This document shows, in pieces, positions 44,346 to 56,183 of a DNA stretch of 64,000 bases. The notes beneath the pieces were generated by a model that saw only the letters and a list, made by a program, of their open reading frames with translations, ran no database searches and was not told where the DNA came from. The number at the start of each line of letters is the position of its first letter. Position 1 is the stretch's first letter. The position numbers and the translations under genes are program-made. Source of the stretch: Doryteuthis pealeii (Eukaryota; Mollusca; Cephalopoda; Myopsida; Loliginidae); contig CM042157.1 in the NCBI GenBank assembly GCA_023376005.1, positions 70,937,559 through 71,001,558 on the forward strand. Reading direction: 5' to 3'.

Positions 44346-44790
44346 TGAAGAAAATGTTTTCAAAAAAATTACAGACACAGGATGTTATGATCTAAGGAAA
44401 AATTTTTATATGTCTATACTTAAGTATTTCGGTTTATAATAAACCATTATCAGGACAATGCAAAAGAAATGGTGAATGTGTGAATATAATGTTATTTACT
44501 GTTAATTTTTATATTTGCATTTGTTTACGGAAGCTGATGACATGATCATTGCATGTGAAAAAACGGAAAATTCGTAAACAAACGCACATATAAAAATTAA
44601 CGGTAAATAAGATTATATTCACACATTCACCATACACTTAACATTTTTCATTTTTCTCCCTTACAAAAATTTCTTTTGCATTGTCCTGATGATGGTTTAT
44701 CATAAACTGAAATACTTAAGTATAGACATATAAAAAATTTTCCTTTGATCGTAACATCCTGTGTCTGTAATATTTTTGAAAACATTTTCT
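44346..44790. repeat. Long inverted repeat (hairpin about 445 bp)
   Basis: Left arm gaagaaaatgttttcaaaaa ... cacaggatgttatgat ... gacaatgcaaaagaaatgg ... gaatgtgtgaatataat pairs with right arm attatattcacacattc ... cattgtcctgatgatgg ... catcctgtgtctgtaa ... aaaacattttcttc. Arms about 200 bp, centre near 44555. Confidence 0.88.
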
Positions 44791-44825
44791 TCGCATATTG
44801 TTGGATTAATTTCCACATCGTATTT

Positions 44826-44828
<3 letters not shown>

Positions 44829-44874
<46 letters not shown>
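44829..44874. repeat. (TA)n microsatellite
   Basis: Pure run. Confidence 0.95.
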
Positions 44875-44875
<1 letters not shown>

Positions 44876-44877
<2 letters not shown>

Positions 44878-45040
44878 TTACCAATCCCTCCACACAAGTA
44901 GGATGTGACACAAGGTCAATTTCTTAAGCGGAGTTTAACAGGTTTGAATTCAGAGTTTTCCTTCTCCTAGACTAGTTACCTAGCCATGGTTAAAGAGCCC
45001 AATCTGTCCTATTATTTGCCCATAGCTGAGCTGAGTTTAC
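44876..45040 (-). mobile_element. tRNA-derived SINE family 2, truncated copy
   Basis: caagtaggatgtgacacaagg, gtttgaattcagagttttcc, ggttaaagagccca; the head is missing. Confidence 0.65.
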
Positions 45041-45264
45041 ATAGCCAGGTTGTAACGCCCTCTAGTGGCAAACCCTGGCGGAAAAGGGAAGATAATCCTT
45101 TACCAATTTCAACCTCATCCCAACAAGGGAAGACAATTGCTACATATTTATTCTTTGCCCAGGAAATAAAATTATTCTTGATAATTCATTGTGAATTGTT
45201 TTTTGCATATTTATCTATATGAGGATATATCAGGAAATAACACTACACACAGGCTTACGCTACA

Positions 45265-45456
45265 ATGTCCGGGTTTGTTCCATCTCAATTAAAAATCTTA
45301 GCGGCAAATTGTGGTTTCCAAAACGACAAACATATAAAAACAACCTTCAGCCGTCAAGAACGGGGTAGGCCCATTTCAGCGATGCCATATCAGCACCAAA
45401 TATATAAACAGCACTGTCTTTATCAGTACTTAATTGAAAGACTATCCGTTAAACAG
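45265..45456 (+). other. Candidate orphan coding exon (unknown)
   Basis: ATG-started frame of 64 codons ending at a plausible donor AAACAG|gtatat, phase 0, not obviously built from a listed repeat. Composition is mixed (Gln, Lys, Tyr, Cys, no low complexity), unlike the AT-rich surroundings. I recognise no family. Directly followed by (GA)n and (TA)n tracts; no acceptor-linked partner exon was found. May be a first exon, a transposon piece or chance. Confidence 0.22.
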
Positions 45457-45467
45457 GTATATGAGAG

Positions 45468-45510
45468 AGAGAGAGAGAGAGACTGTCCTGTGATATATAT
45501 ATATATATAT

Positions 45511-45545
<35 letters not shown>
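45468..45545. repeat. (GA)n and (TA)n microsatellites
   Basis: gagagagagagaga at 45465-45482 and ta-runs at 45495-45545; a further (TA)n at 45895-45920. Confidence 0.93.
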
Positions 45546-45548
<3 letters not shown>

Positions 45549-45887
45549 ATAATCTACTGAGTCAGACGAACCTACTATTAGTTTCGCATAAATGTTTTTA
45601 TATGTCTATACTTGGCTCTACTTAGGTATCGAGCACTTTTTACAAATTAGCTTCTCCTAGCGGTTATATGAATATATATATATCTTATATACATATATAT
45701 ACATATAAATTTTTTTTCTTTTGGCCAAATACTATACCAATAGATTATTTTTTGTTGGTACGAATATCTTGGTCTTTTCTTTTTTTCAAAAATTTTTTTC
45801 TTCCTGGTTGATGTTTGGTAGTATATTTTTACAATCAAACTCTCTGCCGGGTTTTTTCTCTCCGCAAGGATCTACCAACACGCTTGG

Positions 45888-45920
<33 letters not shown>

Positions 45921-45924
<4 letters not shown>

Positions 45925-48650
45925 AAAATTAATGGTAAAATGAATGAATTGAGGGGGATAAATGAAAAATCCTTTCCAAGGGACCCCTCTCAAAAGTATT
46001 AAAACACTTTTTGAGAGAGTGGGGTCCCTGATAGAAAATTTTTCTCATCTATTATTAGACTCCTTTGAAGCATCAAGTTAATATAATTATTCTATAAGTT
46101 ATTAGAGAAGATAAAATCCGTCTCTTACCTTTGTAATATCTGTTGAGAATGGGTTTGAATTATATATATATATATATAGCATCCCGCAAAATCTGGGGTG
46201 TAAGGGAGATAAATTCCTATTTTAAGACATTGTAGATCTTCATTTTTGAATACGATAGAAAATATTAAATATGGAGGCCTTTATTTATTTATAGTGATAC
46301 TATTTCGTATGTTTGAAATATCCGGATGTCAAATCTGCTTTTTTAAAGTAAAAGATTGTTGAATAGTTAATTTTAAAAGTATTGCCTCAATTATGATAAA
46401 AAAATAATTAAAAAAAAAAACAAAGTTTAATAAAGATTTATTTTTTATTTTAAGAAAGAAGCGCTATGAATTTTTTAAGTCTTAAGAAAAAAAACAAACA
46501 CGTAAAATCTGTTTTGGTTTTTATTTACTTTTTTTTCTTTTACCTTTACTTTTTAATCATTAATTAACAACTAATAATCCGAATTTAATAAAATGTTCTG
46601 TTTATCAAGTAGTAAGATCTTATATTTTAAATAAATCTTTACTTTAAATTAAAAGTGCGGGTATTTTACCCCCACAGTGTACAATAATAAGTAACTTATT
46701 AAAACAACAAACAAACGCGAAGAAACTTAGTTTCTTCGTATTTGTTTTGTTTTTTGTTGTTTCGTTTTTGTTTTTTGTTTTTTTGGTAGAGGAAAATTAA
46801 TTTTTCATTTCTTGAAAGAGAATTTAATGACGAAACATGTAAAAAAAATCGCTGTTTAGATAAACATTTTGGTAATAAAATTTGCTCGTAAATTCCTAAC
46901 ATTAAATAAACTGAACCCCCATTTTATGTCCGTGTTTTTGCAATAAATGTTTTATTTTTCTTAAACCCCCTTAGTTAAAATTAACAGTTTTATTACAAAA
47001 TTTGTGAGTTCTGTTTTTTTTGTGTGTCACCTTAATTTTGACACCTTCATGCAAATACAGCCCAACTGTTAAATTAGAGCGGTTCCGATATGGGGGATCA
47101 ATTTACTATAAACTTATACGGGGAAATGAGCACCCCTAAAAACTCGAAAAATAAAGAACGTTTTAGAATATTTTTTTTTACAATCTGATAGATTGGTGTG
47201 TAATCGATAATAATCCATCGAAGAAAAGGAAAAAAATTAAAAACAAAAATTTTAGATGTCAGGTCCGCCGAAATTTTTTTAGCACTTGACAATTTTCACA
47301 AGTTCTTTTAATTTTAATTTTTCATAAAAATATAAATTTTAACCAACAATAAATGTCTTCATTTGCAAGGAGAAACCTCTTAAAACTATTCAGCCACGCG
47401 AAGGGAACATAAAAACTTAAACACGCGACTTGTAAACAATTTACATTCCATCATCGTGTGTAAATTTTACTATAAACTTATTTTAATTAAAAAATTTCAA
47501 TAGCGAATAATTTCATAAACAAAAAGAGAATTCATTTGCCAATAATTCCTGTTAATGCGAATTAAAATTTACATGAAAACTGCCAAAATTTCACGTGTCT
47601 AACAAAACTGTTATTTCTTTGTGGTTGCTTTTTTTTTTATTAATATAACTACAAAAATGTTTACTACTTAGTGTTAGTATAACAATATCTACAATAAAAA
47701 TACTCGTGTAAAATATATTTTTAAGAACATTCAGTTTAATTTCAGTGTTCAATAATTTTTTTTTCTTTTAATTAGATTAGTATTAATTTCAAGTTTACTA
47801 TTTTTGAAAGGAATGTAAAATAAAATAAAAAATAAAAAAATAAATAAAAGAACAATGTACTTTTGGAAATAAAGTGATCCTTTAATGAATGAATCATAAT
47901 AACTTGGGAAATGAGTTGAATTCGTTCACAAATCACACTGTAAAGTCCGTGGTCACAAGGGGAGATAATTTTGATCTTTTGGGCTTCCATATTTTAAATT
48001 GACAATTTTTAAAAAATCGTTTTAATTCTTTTAAAATATCTTTCCAGGGTTTCCGCATTTTTTAACTTAGATTTTTTCAAAGATAAAATTCTGGGCTATC
48101 TTTGGTTAAAATTGCTAATTAGGCCGTTCTGCGTTTGGACATATTAAATTGACCTTGAAATTTTTAAGGTAGTCCAAAATCCAGTTTAACTTAAGATAGA
48201 ATTTTTTTTTTTTACATCAATTTAAAGACAACTATATTTTATGATACTACGAAAAAAAAAAAAAAAAAAACTTGCTACATTAATTATTTTTTGAGTTTTA
48301 AGAAAATGAATTTTAAATTTTAAAATCACTTTTTTAGGTTATTGAATTTATATTTTTTATTTTTTTTTTTTTTCTATATATTCTTCAGGATATGATCTTT
48401 CAAGAAATGTAAAAATTAGGGACCGGGATTTTATTTTCTTCAAATGGTCAAAGGTCAACCCACCCCCCCACATTCTGAATTCATAAAAAAAAGTATTTTT
48501 TCAGGTTTCTTCCATAAAATAAACTAATCCTCATAAAATTAAGTCGTGGGAAAATAATTTGGTGAAAATTTCATTAAAATCGGACAATTCCCTGATTTTT
48601 GGTAATTGTTTTAAAATTAAGAAATTAAAAAAAAAAAAAATACCTCCCTT
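45921..48650. other. AT-rich desert, part 1
   Basis: Poly-A/poly-T rich, many stops. One good donor-like site on the minus strand at 46129 (ATTACAAAG|gtaagag) but no acceptor partner. A small inverted repeat at 45978-46028 (gggacccctctcaaaaagt type). Nothing else seen. Confidence 0.4.
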
Positions 48651-48668
48651 GGCATTGTTTGCTGGTAG

Positions 48669-48730
<62 letters not shown>

Positions 48731-48925
48731 TGTCTGGTTAACTTCCGGTGAATATTGCTACATTGTAACTATCTTGAATTCAAAATAAAAACGGTCAAAT
48801 AGTAGAATTTATTTACTTAGCTTTTTTTTTCAGTTGTAAAATAAAATAAAATTAATTAGATTAGTAAATAAATAAAAAGATTATCTTTAATTATATATTA
48901 GAAAGATTGATGAATAATTTTAGAA

Positions 48926-48972
<47 letters not shown>

Positions 48973-49005
48973 TACAGAGAGAGAGAGAGAGAGAGAGAGA
49001 CTTAA
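48669..49005. repeat. (AT)n, (CA)n, (GA)n microsatellites
   Basis: (TA)n 48669-48728; (TA)n 48931-48961; acacacaca; (GA)n 48977-49000. Confidence 0.95.
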
Positions 49006-49077
49006 TGCTGAATGTTTCAAACGGTAAAAAGAAGGGATATTTCAAAAGTGAAAGAAAGAAAAAAAGAAAGGATATGT

Positions 49078-49320
49078 CTAATATATAAAGGAGAGATTTT
49101 GGTATGTATGTGTCGACGTATAACTCCGGTCACTCAGGTTCAAAATCTTGCATACGCATTGATATCGTTCTAATTAAGAAATACCCCAAATTTGGTTATT
49201 GATTTTTACTAATTAAGGGATATAACTAATTAATCAAACAAAAATCAAATGATTTTTTAGAAAGAAATCGTATAGCTGCTGCTGCTGATATTCCAGCTAC
49301 AATCGCCCCCACCCTGCTGC
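49078..49320 (+). mobile_element. Helitron-like element, subfamily 2 start
   Basis: TCTAATATATAAAGGAGAG, then gtatgtgtcgacgtataact, caaatttggttattgattttta. Complement of 10500-10700. The 3' end was not located. Confidence 0.5.
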
Positions 49321-49666
49321 CCGCTCTATTCCGCCTTGTTGAATGCGTTTGTTTTTATGTAAAAAAAGAAAAATGAAAACGTTTTTATCAATATTTTTAC
49401 GAATACTTTCATATTTCTTAGAATAAAATATATCCATTTTTAATCTTTGTTATTTTTGTTGCTCAAATAAATAAATAAATTACAATGTTACATTTTATTT
49501 CGAACTCAAACTGAATTTACAATTGTCTTACGTACGAAAAAGTTGGAATATTATTCTCGATGTTGTAAACAAACAAACAAAAAATCGTAAATTATTAGCG
49601 CTTAAAAGGGGGGGGGGTATTTAACACAATGAAACTTGAATAAAGGTTAATATTATCTTCAAAATT

Positions 49667-49747
49667 ACGAAATTCACACAAACACTTATTTACTTATTAT
49701 GTTTACTTATTTTAAATAAGTAAATAGTGTTTGTGTGAATTTCGTAA
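49667..49747. repeat. Perfect-looking 31-bp-arm hairpin
   Basis: acgaaattcacacaaacact.. and its complement ..agtgtttgtgtgaatttcgt around tatgtttact. Small MITE or recombination footprint. Confidence 0.85.
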
Positions 49748-49749
49748 GT

Positions 49750-51230
49750 TATTTACGAAATTCTTTTTTGTCAAACAGTAAAAGAATGATAAAGAAATAT
49801 CTAAATAAATACATACATATAGTTGTCGAAAGTTTTTTTTAGTTAGAGTTAGCATAACATAGGTAGACGCAAATTGGGTCTAAAATGCGTTTTTGACAAA
49901 TAATTTACCAAAAATCAGGGAATTATCGGATTTTAACTAATTTTTCAGTGTTTATTCATCAATGAGCGATCTTTATAATACATTACTTATTTTATTTCAA
50001 AACTTTCTCATTTTTTCAGGTCACTTAATTTGTTGGGGGCGTAACATATTTATGTTTATAGTTTACTAATTACAGTATAAATAAAGAGGGCTGGCTTCTG
50101 ATTTAGGTCGAAAATTAAAACGGAAAGTTTTTTTGGTGGTACCCAATGACAGTTTAACTACAGTCTATGAATTAACATTTTGCGAATTGGGTTACGGTTG
50201 TTTTTAATTACGTATTGCTTAAAAAATAAACATAAAAACCCAAATTACTATACATTTAATTAACCATTGAAATTACTTATTGAATCTATCATTGAGACAG
50301 TTGTTTGTGTTAGTATTGCAATGTATAATTTCAATTAAACTTAGTTTAAAAAATATTTTTCAACATTAAATGTATAGTAATTTTTTTTTGTTTATCCCCC
50401 CCTCCCTATATTCAACACAATGAAACTTTCATAAAAATTAATTTTATCTTGAAAAAACTTTTTCCATTCAAAAGAAGAAACATTAAACAAACTCCTGATG
50501 ATTTAAAAAAAAATTAACCTTACGGAAATAATGAAAATTATGACTGAAAAAAAAAAAAAAAAGTTTTTATATTTGCATCGTTAAATCAACTAAAATTTAA
50601 CGTAACCAAAAACAAGTTACGACAAGAATTTAAAAAAAAAAAAAATTCTATGAAAAATCAATTAATGGTCCGACTTTCATGAAAATTTCCATAACTATTT
50701 AGTTAACTTTGATAAAATTTTATTATAGATAATTTCTAACATTCTAATTTTGATTTTCCCAACTCTCTTTTTCAATAATATTAAGAGTTAAATCGTGAAG
50801 CATCAAGGAAATGCTAAATTAGTAATTTGTTTTTGCTTCAGAAAATAATTTTTTATACGTATAATCCTCCATACTAAGAAAAGGTACACACGTCAAGATG
50901 CGATAACTGTCAACAAAGATTGGGAATTTACGGCAATTTACTTTAAAATGCAAAAATTTAGGTTTTATGTAAGAGAAATTTGTTTTTCTTTTTTATAACA
51001 CATAAACTTGGAATTGTTCTTTATATTAAACGTAAAAGAAAACATCAACAAGTTAATTTTCCATTTTTTATTGACGTTTTAAAATATCTTTTAACAATCT
51101 TCGTGCGTATTAAAAGACCGTGTTTTGCACATCCCTACCTATCGGTTAGGCTTGGTTTTTCATGAAATCACGTTAAGTTAGTAATGGGACAACGCCTTAT
51201 ATCTATTTATAGTATAGTTAGTAATAAAAA
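49750..51230. other. AT-rich desert, part 2
   Basis: No gene or known family seen. 50490-50560 and 52620-52760 share blocks such as aacacaatgaaacttgca/ttc, aaactcctgatgattaaaa and cttacggaaataatgaaaat, an unnamed dispersed repeat. Confidence 0.4.
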
Positions 51231-51268
51231 AGACTAAACTATTTAGTATTTTTTTCTGGTAGATAGTC

Positions 51269-51511
51269 ATGTCAAATTTCACTAGGTTTTCCTTTTTTAA
51301 CTTATAATTTTGTTAACTCTTTAACTACTCATAAAAATGATAATGCTAGTTTAAAAGTAGACTATAGTAACTATAACTTTTAAAAGTTAGAATAGTAACT
51401 ATAACTATACTAACCCACTTTTAAACTAGCATCATCAAATTTTATGGGTAGTTAGTTAAGAGTTAACAAAATTATAAGTTAAAAATAGGAAAACTTAATG
51501 AAATTTAGCTG
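51269..51511. repeat. Long inverted repeat, hairpin MITE-like
   Basis: Left arm (tcactaggttttcc, aacttataattttgttaact, atgctagtttaaaagt) and right arm (acttttaaactagcat, agttaacaaaattataagtt, ggaaaacttaatga) around a tandem tagtaactataactt centre. Confidence 0.85.
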
Positions 51512-52125
51512 CTAAATCTGACAGGAACAAAGAAAAGAAAAAAAAACTAAAATTTTTTAAGTCTTTTTTAAAAGCTCAAGCGAAATGTAGTTGAAAGTAT
51601 TTCCTAGAAAAACTAACAATCGTTACTTTCTAGAATTCTATTTTTTTTTAGTTTCACTTTAAAAAGTCAGAGAATTATTTGGAAAATAAAAAAAATTAAG
51701 ACCAACTTAAAAAAAATAATAATTTGATAAATAAATAAGACGAAAATATTTACCTCTATTCTGTTGTCATTTACAAAAATTATCCAAAATTGCCAAAACA
51801 GACTTTTATTTCGTCACTTGGTAAATAAACACACTGTTCATAACGACTTATGAAAACGGTGTAAAGTGTATGAAATTCCTATTTATTTTTGTTCCGAAAG
51901 ATCACAAACAAATTAAAAAATAAAAAAAAATTGATTAAAATATTAACAATTCAGTTAAAAATATTCTATTTTTGCGGGTGCAGAAAAATTCGTTTTGTTC
52001 CCCATGTATTTTTTTTTTTTTTTAAATTTATTTTTTTTAAACCACTGGATGCTTATTGTCATTGGTTCATTTTTGTTTGAAATATACAAGCGGAAGTTTA
52101 TACGGGAAAAAACCCAAAACAAACT

Positions 52126-52280
52126 GACCATATTACCTTTAAGCACCCCATCTGCAATCTCGATTCAGAAGGACATGTTTTTCATTTACACCGTCAAAAT
52201 CCGGTTGTTTGTTAACATACGATTTTTAGATTTTTTTTTTCAAATTATAAAGCTAACACCTAACCCCTAACCCTAGCAAA
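52126..52280. mobile_element. MITE family B, left half only
   Basis: gaccatattacctttaagcacccc, catttacaccgtcaaaatcc, ggttgtttgttaac, then the TTAGGG-type loop reversed (acccctaaccctagc); the right arm is absent. Confidence 0.8.
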
Positions 52281-52799
52281 ATATTTTTTTTTAATAGATA
52301 CTTTTTAATTATATAATTTAATAAAAATATAAACGAAAGACACGTTTTGTATTAAAATAGTTTTTATTTAATCAGAAGAGAAATGCATGCAGTATGTCTA
52401 TTTCAATTTTTTTTTTTTCAAATAAAAATATTTTTATCTTATTTATAAAAACTTTGCATAAAAAAAAAACAAGTTTACACAGGAATAGTTAACAGTTTTA
52501 TGGGACCATCTTAAATTACGCTCAAACGCCACTCTGGCACCAGAGCATTACTTTTAATAAATCAGAAGTTTTGCTTATTAATCAGTAGGTACCACCAATT
52601 TTACCCTGTGAAATTTACCCCCCCCCTTATATTTAACACAATGAAACTTGCAGAAAAATTAATATTTTCTTCAATTTTTTTTCCATTCGAAAGAAAAAAC
52701 ATTAAACTAACTCCTGATGATTAAAAATAAAAATTCAGCTTACGGAAATAATGAAAATTATGATTGTATAGTCCCAAGGGGGTGTGTATTTATTTCTAG

Positions 52800-52890
52800 G
52801 CTCATGGATTCTTTTTCAGAGAGAAGGAAAGAGAGAGAAAGAAAGAGAGAGAGAAAGAAAGAGAGAGAGAGAGAAAGAGAGAGAGGGTAC
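52800..52890. repeat. (GAAA)n/(GA)n purine tract
   Basis: gagagaaagaaagagagaga; overlapping frames are artefacts. Confidence 0.9.
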
Positions 52891-52934
52891 AGTCAAATTA
52901 TTCTATCTTCTCATATATTATCATGTTTTGTACT

Positions 52935-53236
52935 GCTGTCCCAAAACCAATATGGGGGACCGGCAGACATGTCTGCTCTCACCAGAGCCCAGCCGGAAAA
53001 AAAGGCAGATTTTCTTCTCATTTCTCATTCCGGCATCACATCCGTTTCTGGTCAAAGCCCGGAACTTCCGTTTTATTCTTAAGTCTATTTCTGGAGTCAT
53101 TCGTTGGTCACATTACTGGCACCCCTCTTAGTGTTTACTCTTCCAAATTTTAACCTTTGTTTGTTCTTATTTCTTCTTCCTCTCTTTCCCTGTCAATACC
53201 CAAATTCTCCATAGACCATAATAATTACGCTACAAA
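52935..53236. mobile_element. LTR-like repeat, copy 2
   Basis: Inverted relative of 23704-24010, ends gaccataataattacgctaca, followed by attggtgggagaaac, which could be a primer-binding region. Low certainty. Confidence 0.4.
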
Positions 53237-53437
53237 TTGGTGGGAGAAACTACATCTTGACATGCTTGAAATTCATATCTAGATTTAGTTTGATCTCTTT
53301 GTTTAATGGCATATCAACCTTTGTGGGTTATCCAATGCCAAGGCTATCCTTTGTGGAAGAACAGTGTTACATATTCACTTTGAAATCAACATATACTTAT
53401 CTTTCTGTAGAGTACATATATGAGTACAAGATTGATT

Positions 53438-53688
53438 GATTGATTTATTGATTTTAACAACATATCAACCCGTCTGGGGTTATGTCATGCCTAACGGTTG
53501 GGAAGTAATACATATCGTGTATTTATATTTATACTTTTTAGTAATTGGTTTTAACAATGTGTTAGCATTATTGGGGATCATGTTGTATGGTATTGATTAG
53601 TTTCATGTCTATATAATTTTATTTCCCTCAAAAAGGAGAGAGAATATCCTCTAAGTTGACATTTTCAAATAGATCTTTCATATGAGTA
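53438..53688 (-). mobile_element. LINE 3' tail (minus)
   Basis: Complement of 6310-6560: acaacatatcaacccgtctg, gtcatgcctaacggtt, ggggatcatgttgtatgg, aagttgacattttcaaa. Confidence 0.8.
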
Positions 53689-53689
53689 C

Positions 53690-54229
53690 AAGGTATGTCA
53701 GAAAAGTTCCTGGAGTGGTGTCCAAAAAATTTATTTCAAATCCAAACTACAAACTACAAGTTATCCTCTCCAAAGTAATCTCCCTGGAGTCTAATGCACT
53801 TTCCCATCCTTCTCTGCCATGCTTGCATGCACTCCTGGAAGGATTCTTCCGGGATTCTCTGTAGCTCTGTCTTCACAGCCTTTTCGATGTTGTGCACATC
53901 CTCAAAACGGGTTCCCTTGATGACCCCCTTGATCTTGGGAAAGAGGAAAAAACCACATGGAGTCAGGTCGGGTGAGTAGGGAGGTTGTTCCAGCACAGTG
54001 ATGTTCTTCTGGGCCAGGAACTCTCGGATACTCAGGGCAGTGTGGGCAGGTGCATTGTCATAGTGAAGCACCCACAAGTTGTCCTACCACATCTCTCACA
54101 CTGAACGAAGCAAACGCCGCAGTATCTTTTTGTAGACATGTCGGGGGATCATCTCGCCCTGTGGCAAAAACTCGCAGTGGACGATGCCCCTTTTGCACAT
54201 TGAAGAAAGTGACTTTTCTGACATACCTT
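53690..54229 (-). mobile_element. mariner-type element, copy 3 (transposase 3' half open)
   Basis: Ends AGGTATGTCAGAAAAGTTCC / CTTTTCTGACATACCTT. The frame 54077-53754 (107 aa) is open: HYDNAPAHTALSIREFLAQK, PPYSPDLTPCGFFLFPKIKG, GDYFGEDNL. The last catalytic Asp of DD34D (CD in copies 1 and 2) is Gly. The N-terminal half is deleted. Confidence 0.88.
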
Positions 54230-54309
54230 GTATACCCATGGTTGTATACTCACTTTTAATCTGGTAATGTACTTGTCTTGTAGCTTTTGTATTTCTTCAG
54301 TCTGCCCTA

Positions 54310-54455
54310 TTATTTTCCCCATTTCTGGAGGGGGAGTAGTGGGTATTAGAGGGTATTAGTGTTATGTGAACTGTAACTTTGTCCATGATTTGAACTCAGG
54401 TTGACGAGTTCATTTCCTATGACTGTAACCATTAGACCACGTGCCTCCAACAAAC
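54310..54455 (-). mobile_element. tRNA-derived SINE family 2, head fragment
   Basis: gatttgaactcaggttgacg, gactgtaaccattagaccac, gtgcctcc in reverse. Confidence 0.6.
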
Positions 54456-54529
54456 AAGCTGCGCTGCATGCACAATACTCTTATACCTTTCGTATCTCTT
54501 CTTAGCTTGTTCTGGTATCTATTGGTTGA

Positions 54530-55376
54530 TCCTCAGCTATCTGGTTGGTCTTGTATTTCTTCTTAGCTTATGTGTTCTTAACTTGCCCTGTCTGAGATGT
54601 CCTGTGTTGTTGTTTGTTCTTAGTAACAACACAAGACATTACTTTGCTATCTGGTTGGTCTTGTATTTCTTCTTAGCTTATGTTTCTTAACTTGCCTGTC
54701 TGAGATGTCCTGTGTTGTTGTTTGTTCTTAGTAACAACACAAGACATTACTTTGCTATCTGGTTGGTCTTATATTTCTTCTTAGCTAATGTTTTCTTAAC
54801 TTGCCCTGTCTGAGATGTCCTGTGTTGTTGTTTGTTCTTAGTAACAACACAAGACATTACTTTGCTATCTGGTTGGTCTTATATTTCTTCTTAGCTAATG
54901 TTTTTCTTAACTTGCCCTGTCTGAGATGTCCTGTGTTGTTGTTTGTTCTTAGTAACAACACAAGACATTACTTTGCTATCTGGTTGGTCTTATATTTCTT
55001 CTTAGCTAATGTTTTTAACTTGCCCTGTCTGAGATGTCCTGTGTTGTTGTTTGTTCTTAGTAACAACACAAGACATTACTTTGCTATCTGGTTGGTCTTG
55101 TATTTCTTCTTAGCTAATGTCTTCTTAACTTACTCTGTCTGAGATGTCCTGTGTTGTTGTTTGTTCTTAGTAACAACACAAGACATTACTTTGCTATCTG
55201 GTTGGTCTTGTATTTCTTCTTAGCTAATGTTTCTTCACTTGCTCTGTCTGAGATGTCCTGTGTTGTTTGTTCTTAGTACTTTGGTCTTATTTCTTCTTAG
55301 CTAATGTTTCTTCACTTGCTCTGTCTGAGATGTCCTGTGTTGTTGTTTGTTCTTAGTAACAACACAAGACATTACT
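54530..55376. repeat. About 109-bp tandem array, eight units
   Basis: Units spaced 108-111 bases (one 77): gagatgtcctgtgttgttg, ttgttcttagtaacaacaca, agacattactttgctatctg, gttggtcttgtatttcttc. tgttgtt..aacaaca forms a short hairpin in each unit. The frame across three units is an artefact. Confidence 0.95.
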
Positions 55377-55599
55377 TTGTTTTTTTCTGAGCTCAAATGT
55401 ACTTTATTTCTCTTTAGATCAGGATCTACAATTCACGCATGTGAGAATCTAGCTAATTGAATGAGAGCTGCCATTGCGGTCCTTCTCGTCCAACAGTTTA
55501 CAGAAACTAACATCTAAACTCTATCTCCGATGGTTTGTATCCACGACCGGAAGTGTAGGTCACAAACAGGGTTGAAATGAAATTCTAACGCAAAAAACA

Positions 55600-55698
55600 T
55601 CGCCTGTTGTTTGTAAACAAACAACCAGGAGTTTACAGTGAAATGCAAAAGGTGCTCTCACCTGGGCTGCTTAATGGTTACATGGTCCCCAAACTCTA
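55600..55698. mobile_element. MITE family B, right half only
   Basis: ttgtttgtaaacaaacaacc, ggtgctctcacctg, atggttacatggtcc; decayed. Confidence 0.55.
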
Positions 55699-55847
55699 CA
55701 GTATCGAAAATATGTAACCAAAATTGCCTAACTATATAAAAAAGTGTACTGACTTTTTGACTGACACAATTTTTTTTAGCTACAGAGTTTCTGTAGAGTT
55801 TGGTAATAAATGATAGCTAATAATATCCATTTTGGTTGAATATATAT

Positions 55848-56131
55848 TTACCAACCCCTCCGCACGAGCTCGATGTGACACAAGGTCAATTTCTTAAGTG
55901 GAGTTTAACAGGTTTGAATTCAGAGTTTTCCTTCTCCTAGACTGGTTACCTAACCATGGTTAAAGAGTCCAGTCTGCCCTGCTATTTACCCTTAGCTGGA
56001 GAGAGAATTGGGATTCCTACCTTTCCCAAGGGTATTAGCACCATGTGAAATGCTAACTGCTTCGTCCAGGAATTGAAATCACGTTGACGAGTCCATTTCC
56101 TATGACTCTAACCATTAGACCACGCGCCTCC
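55848..56131 (-). mobile_element. tRNA-derived SINE family 2, copy 4
   Basis: Complete in reverse: caacccctccgcacgag, gtttgaattcagagttttcc, ctttcccaagggtattagca, gactctaaccattagaccac. Confidence 0.75.
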
Positions 56132-56183
56132 TGGTTGTATAATGTTCCACTAGAAATAATAAAATCCTGGTGGGCACCTTGTG

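Noticed and set aside
52717..53131. Overlapping ORFs of 115-121 codons
   Set aside because: Cover a GA-rich tract and an LTR-like repeat; peptide is low complexity (RERERK) then repeat sequence.
54801..55142. 113-codon ORF rich in CPVLLFVLSNN
   Set aside because: Created by the 109-bp tandem array; the same peptide repeats with each unit and no splice or start context supports it.
55420..55600. First exon and promoter of the Deltex gene (minus-strand ACTTCCGG and an ATGGCAGC start)
   Set aside because: The frame stops after about 12 codons, no donor follows, and the segment looks like the end of the adjacent array/LTR-like repeat.
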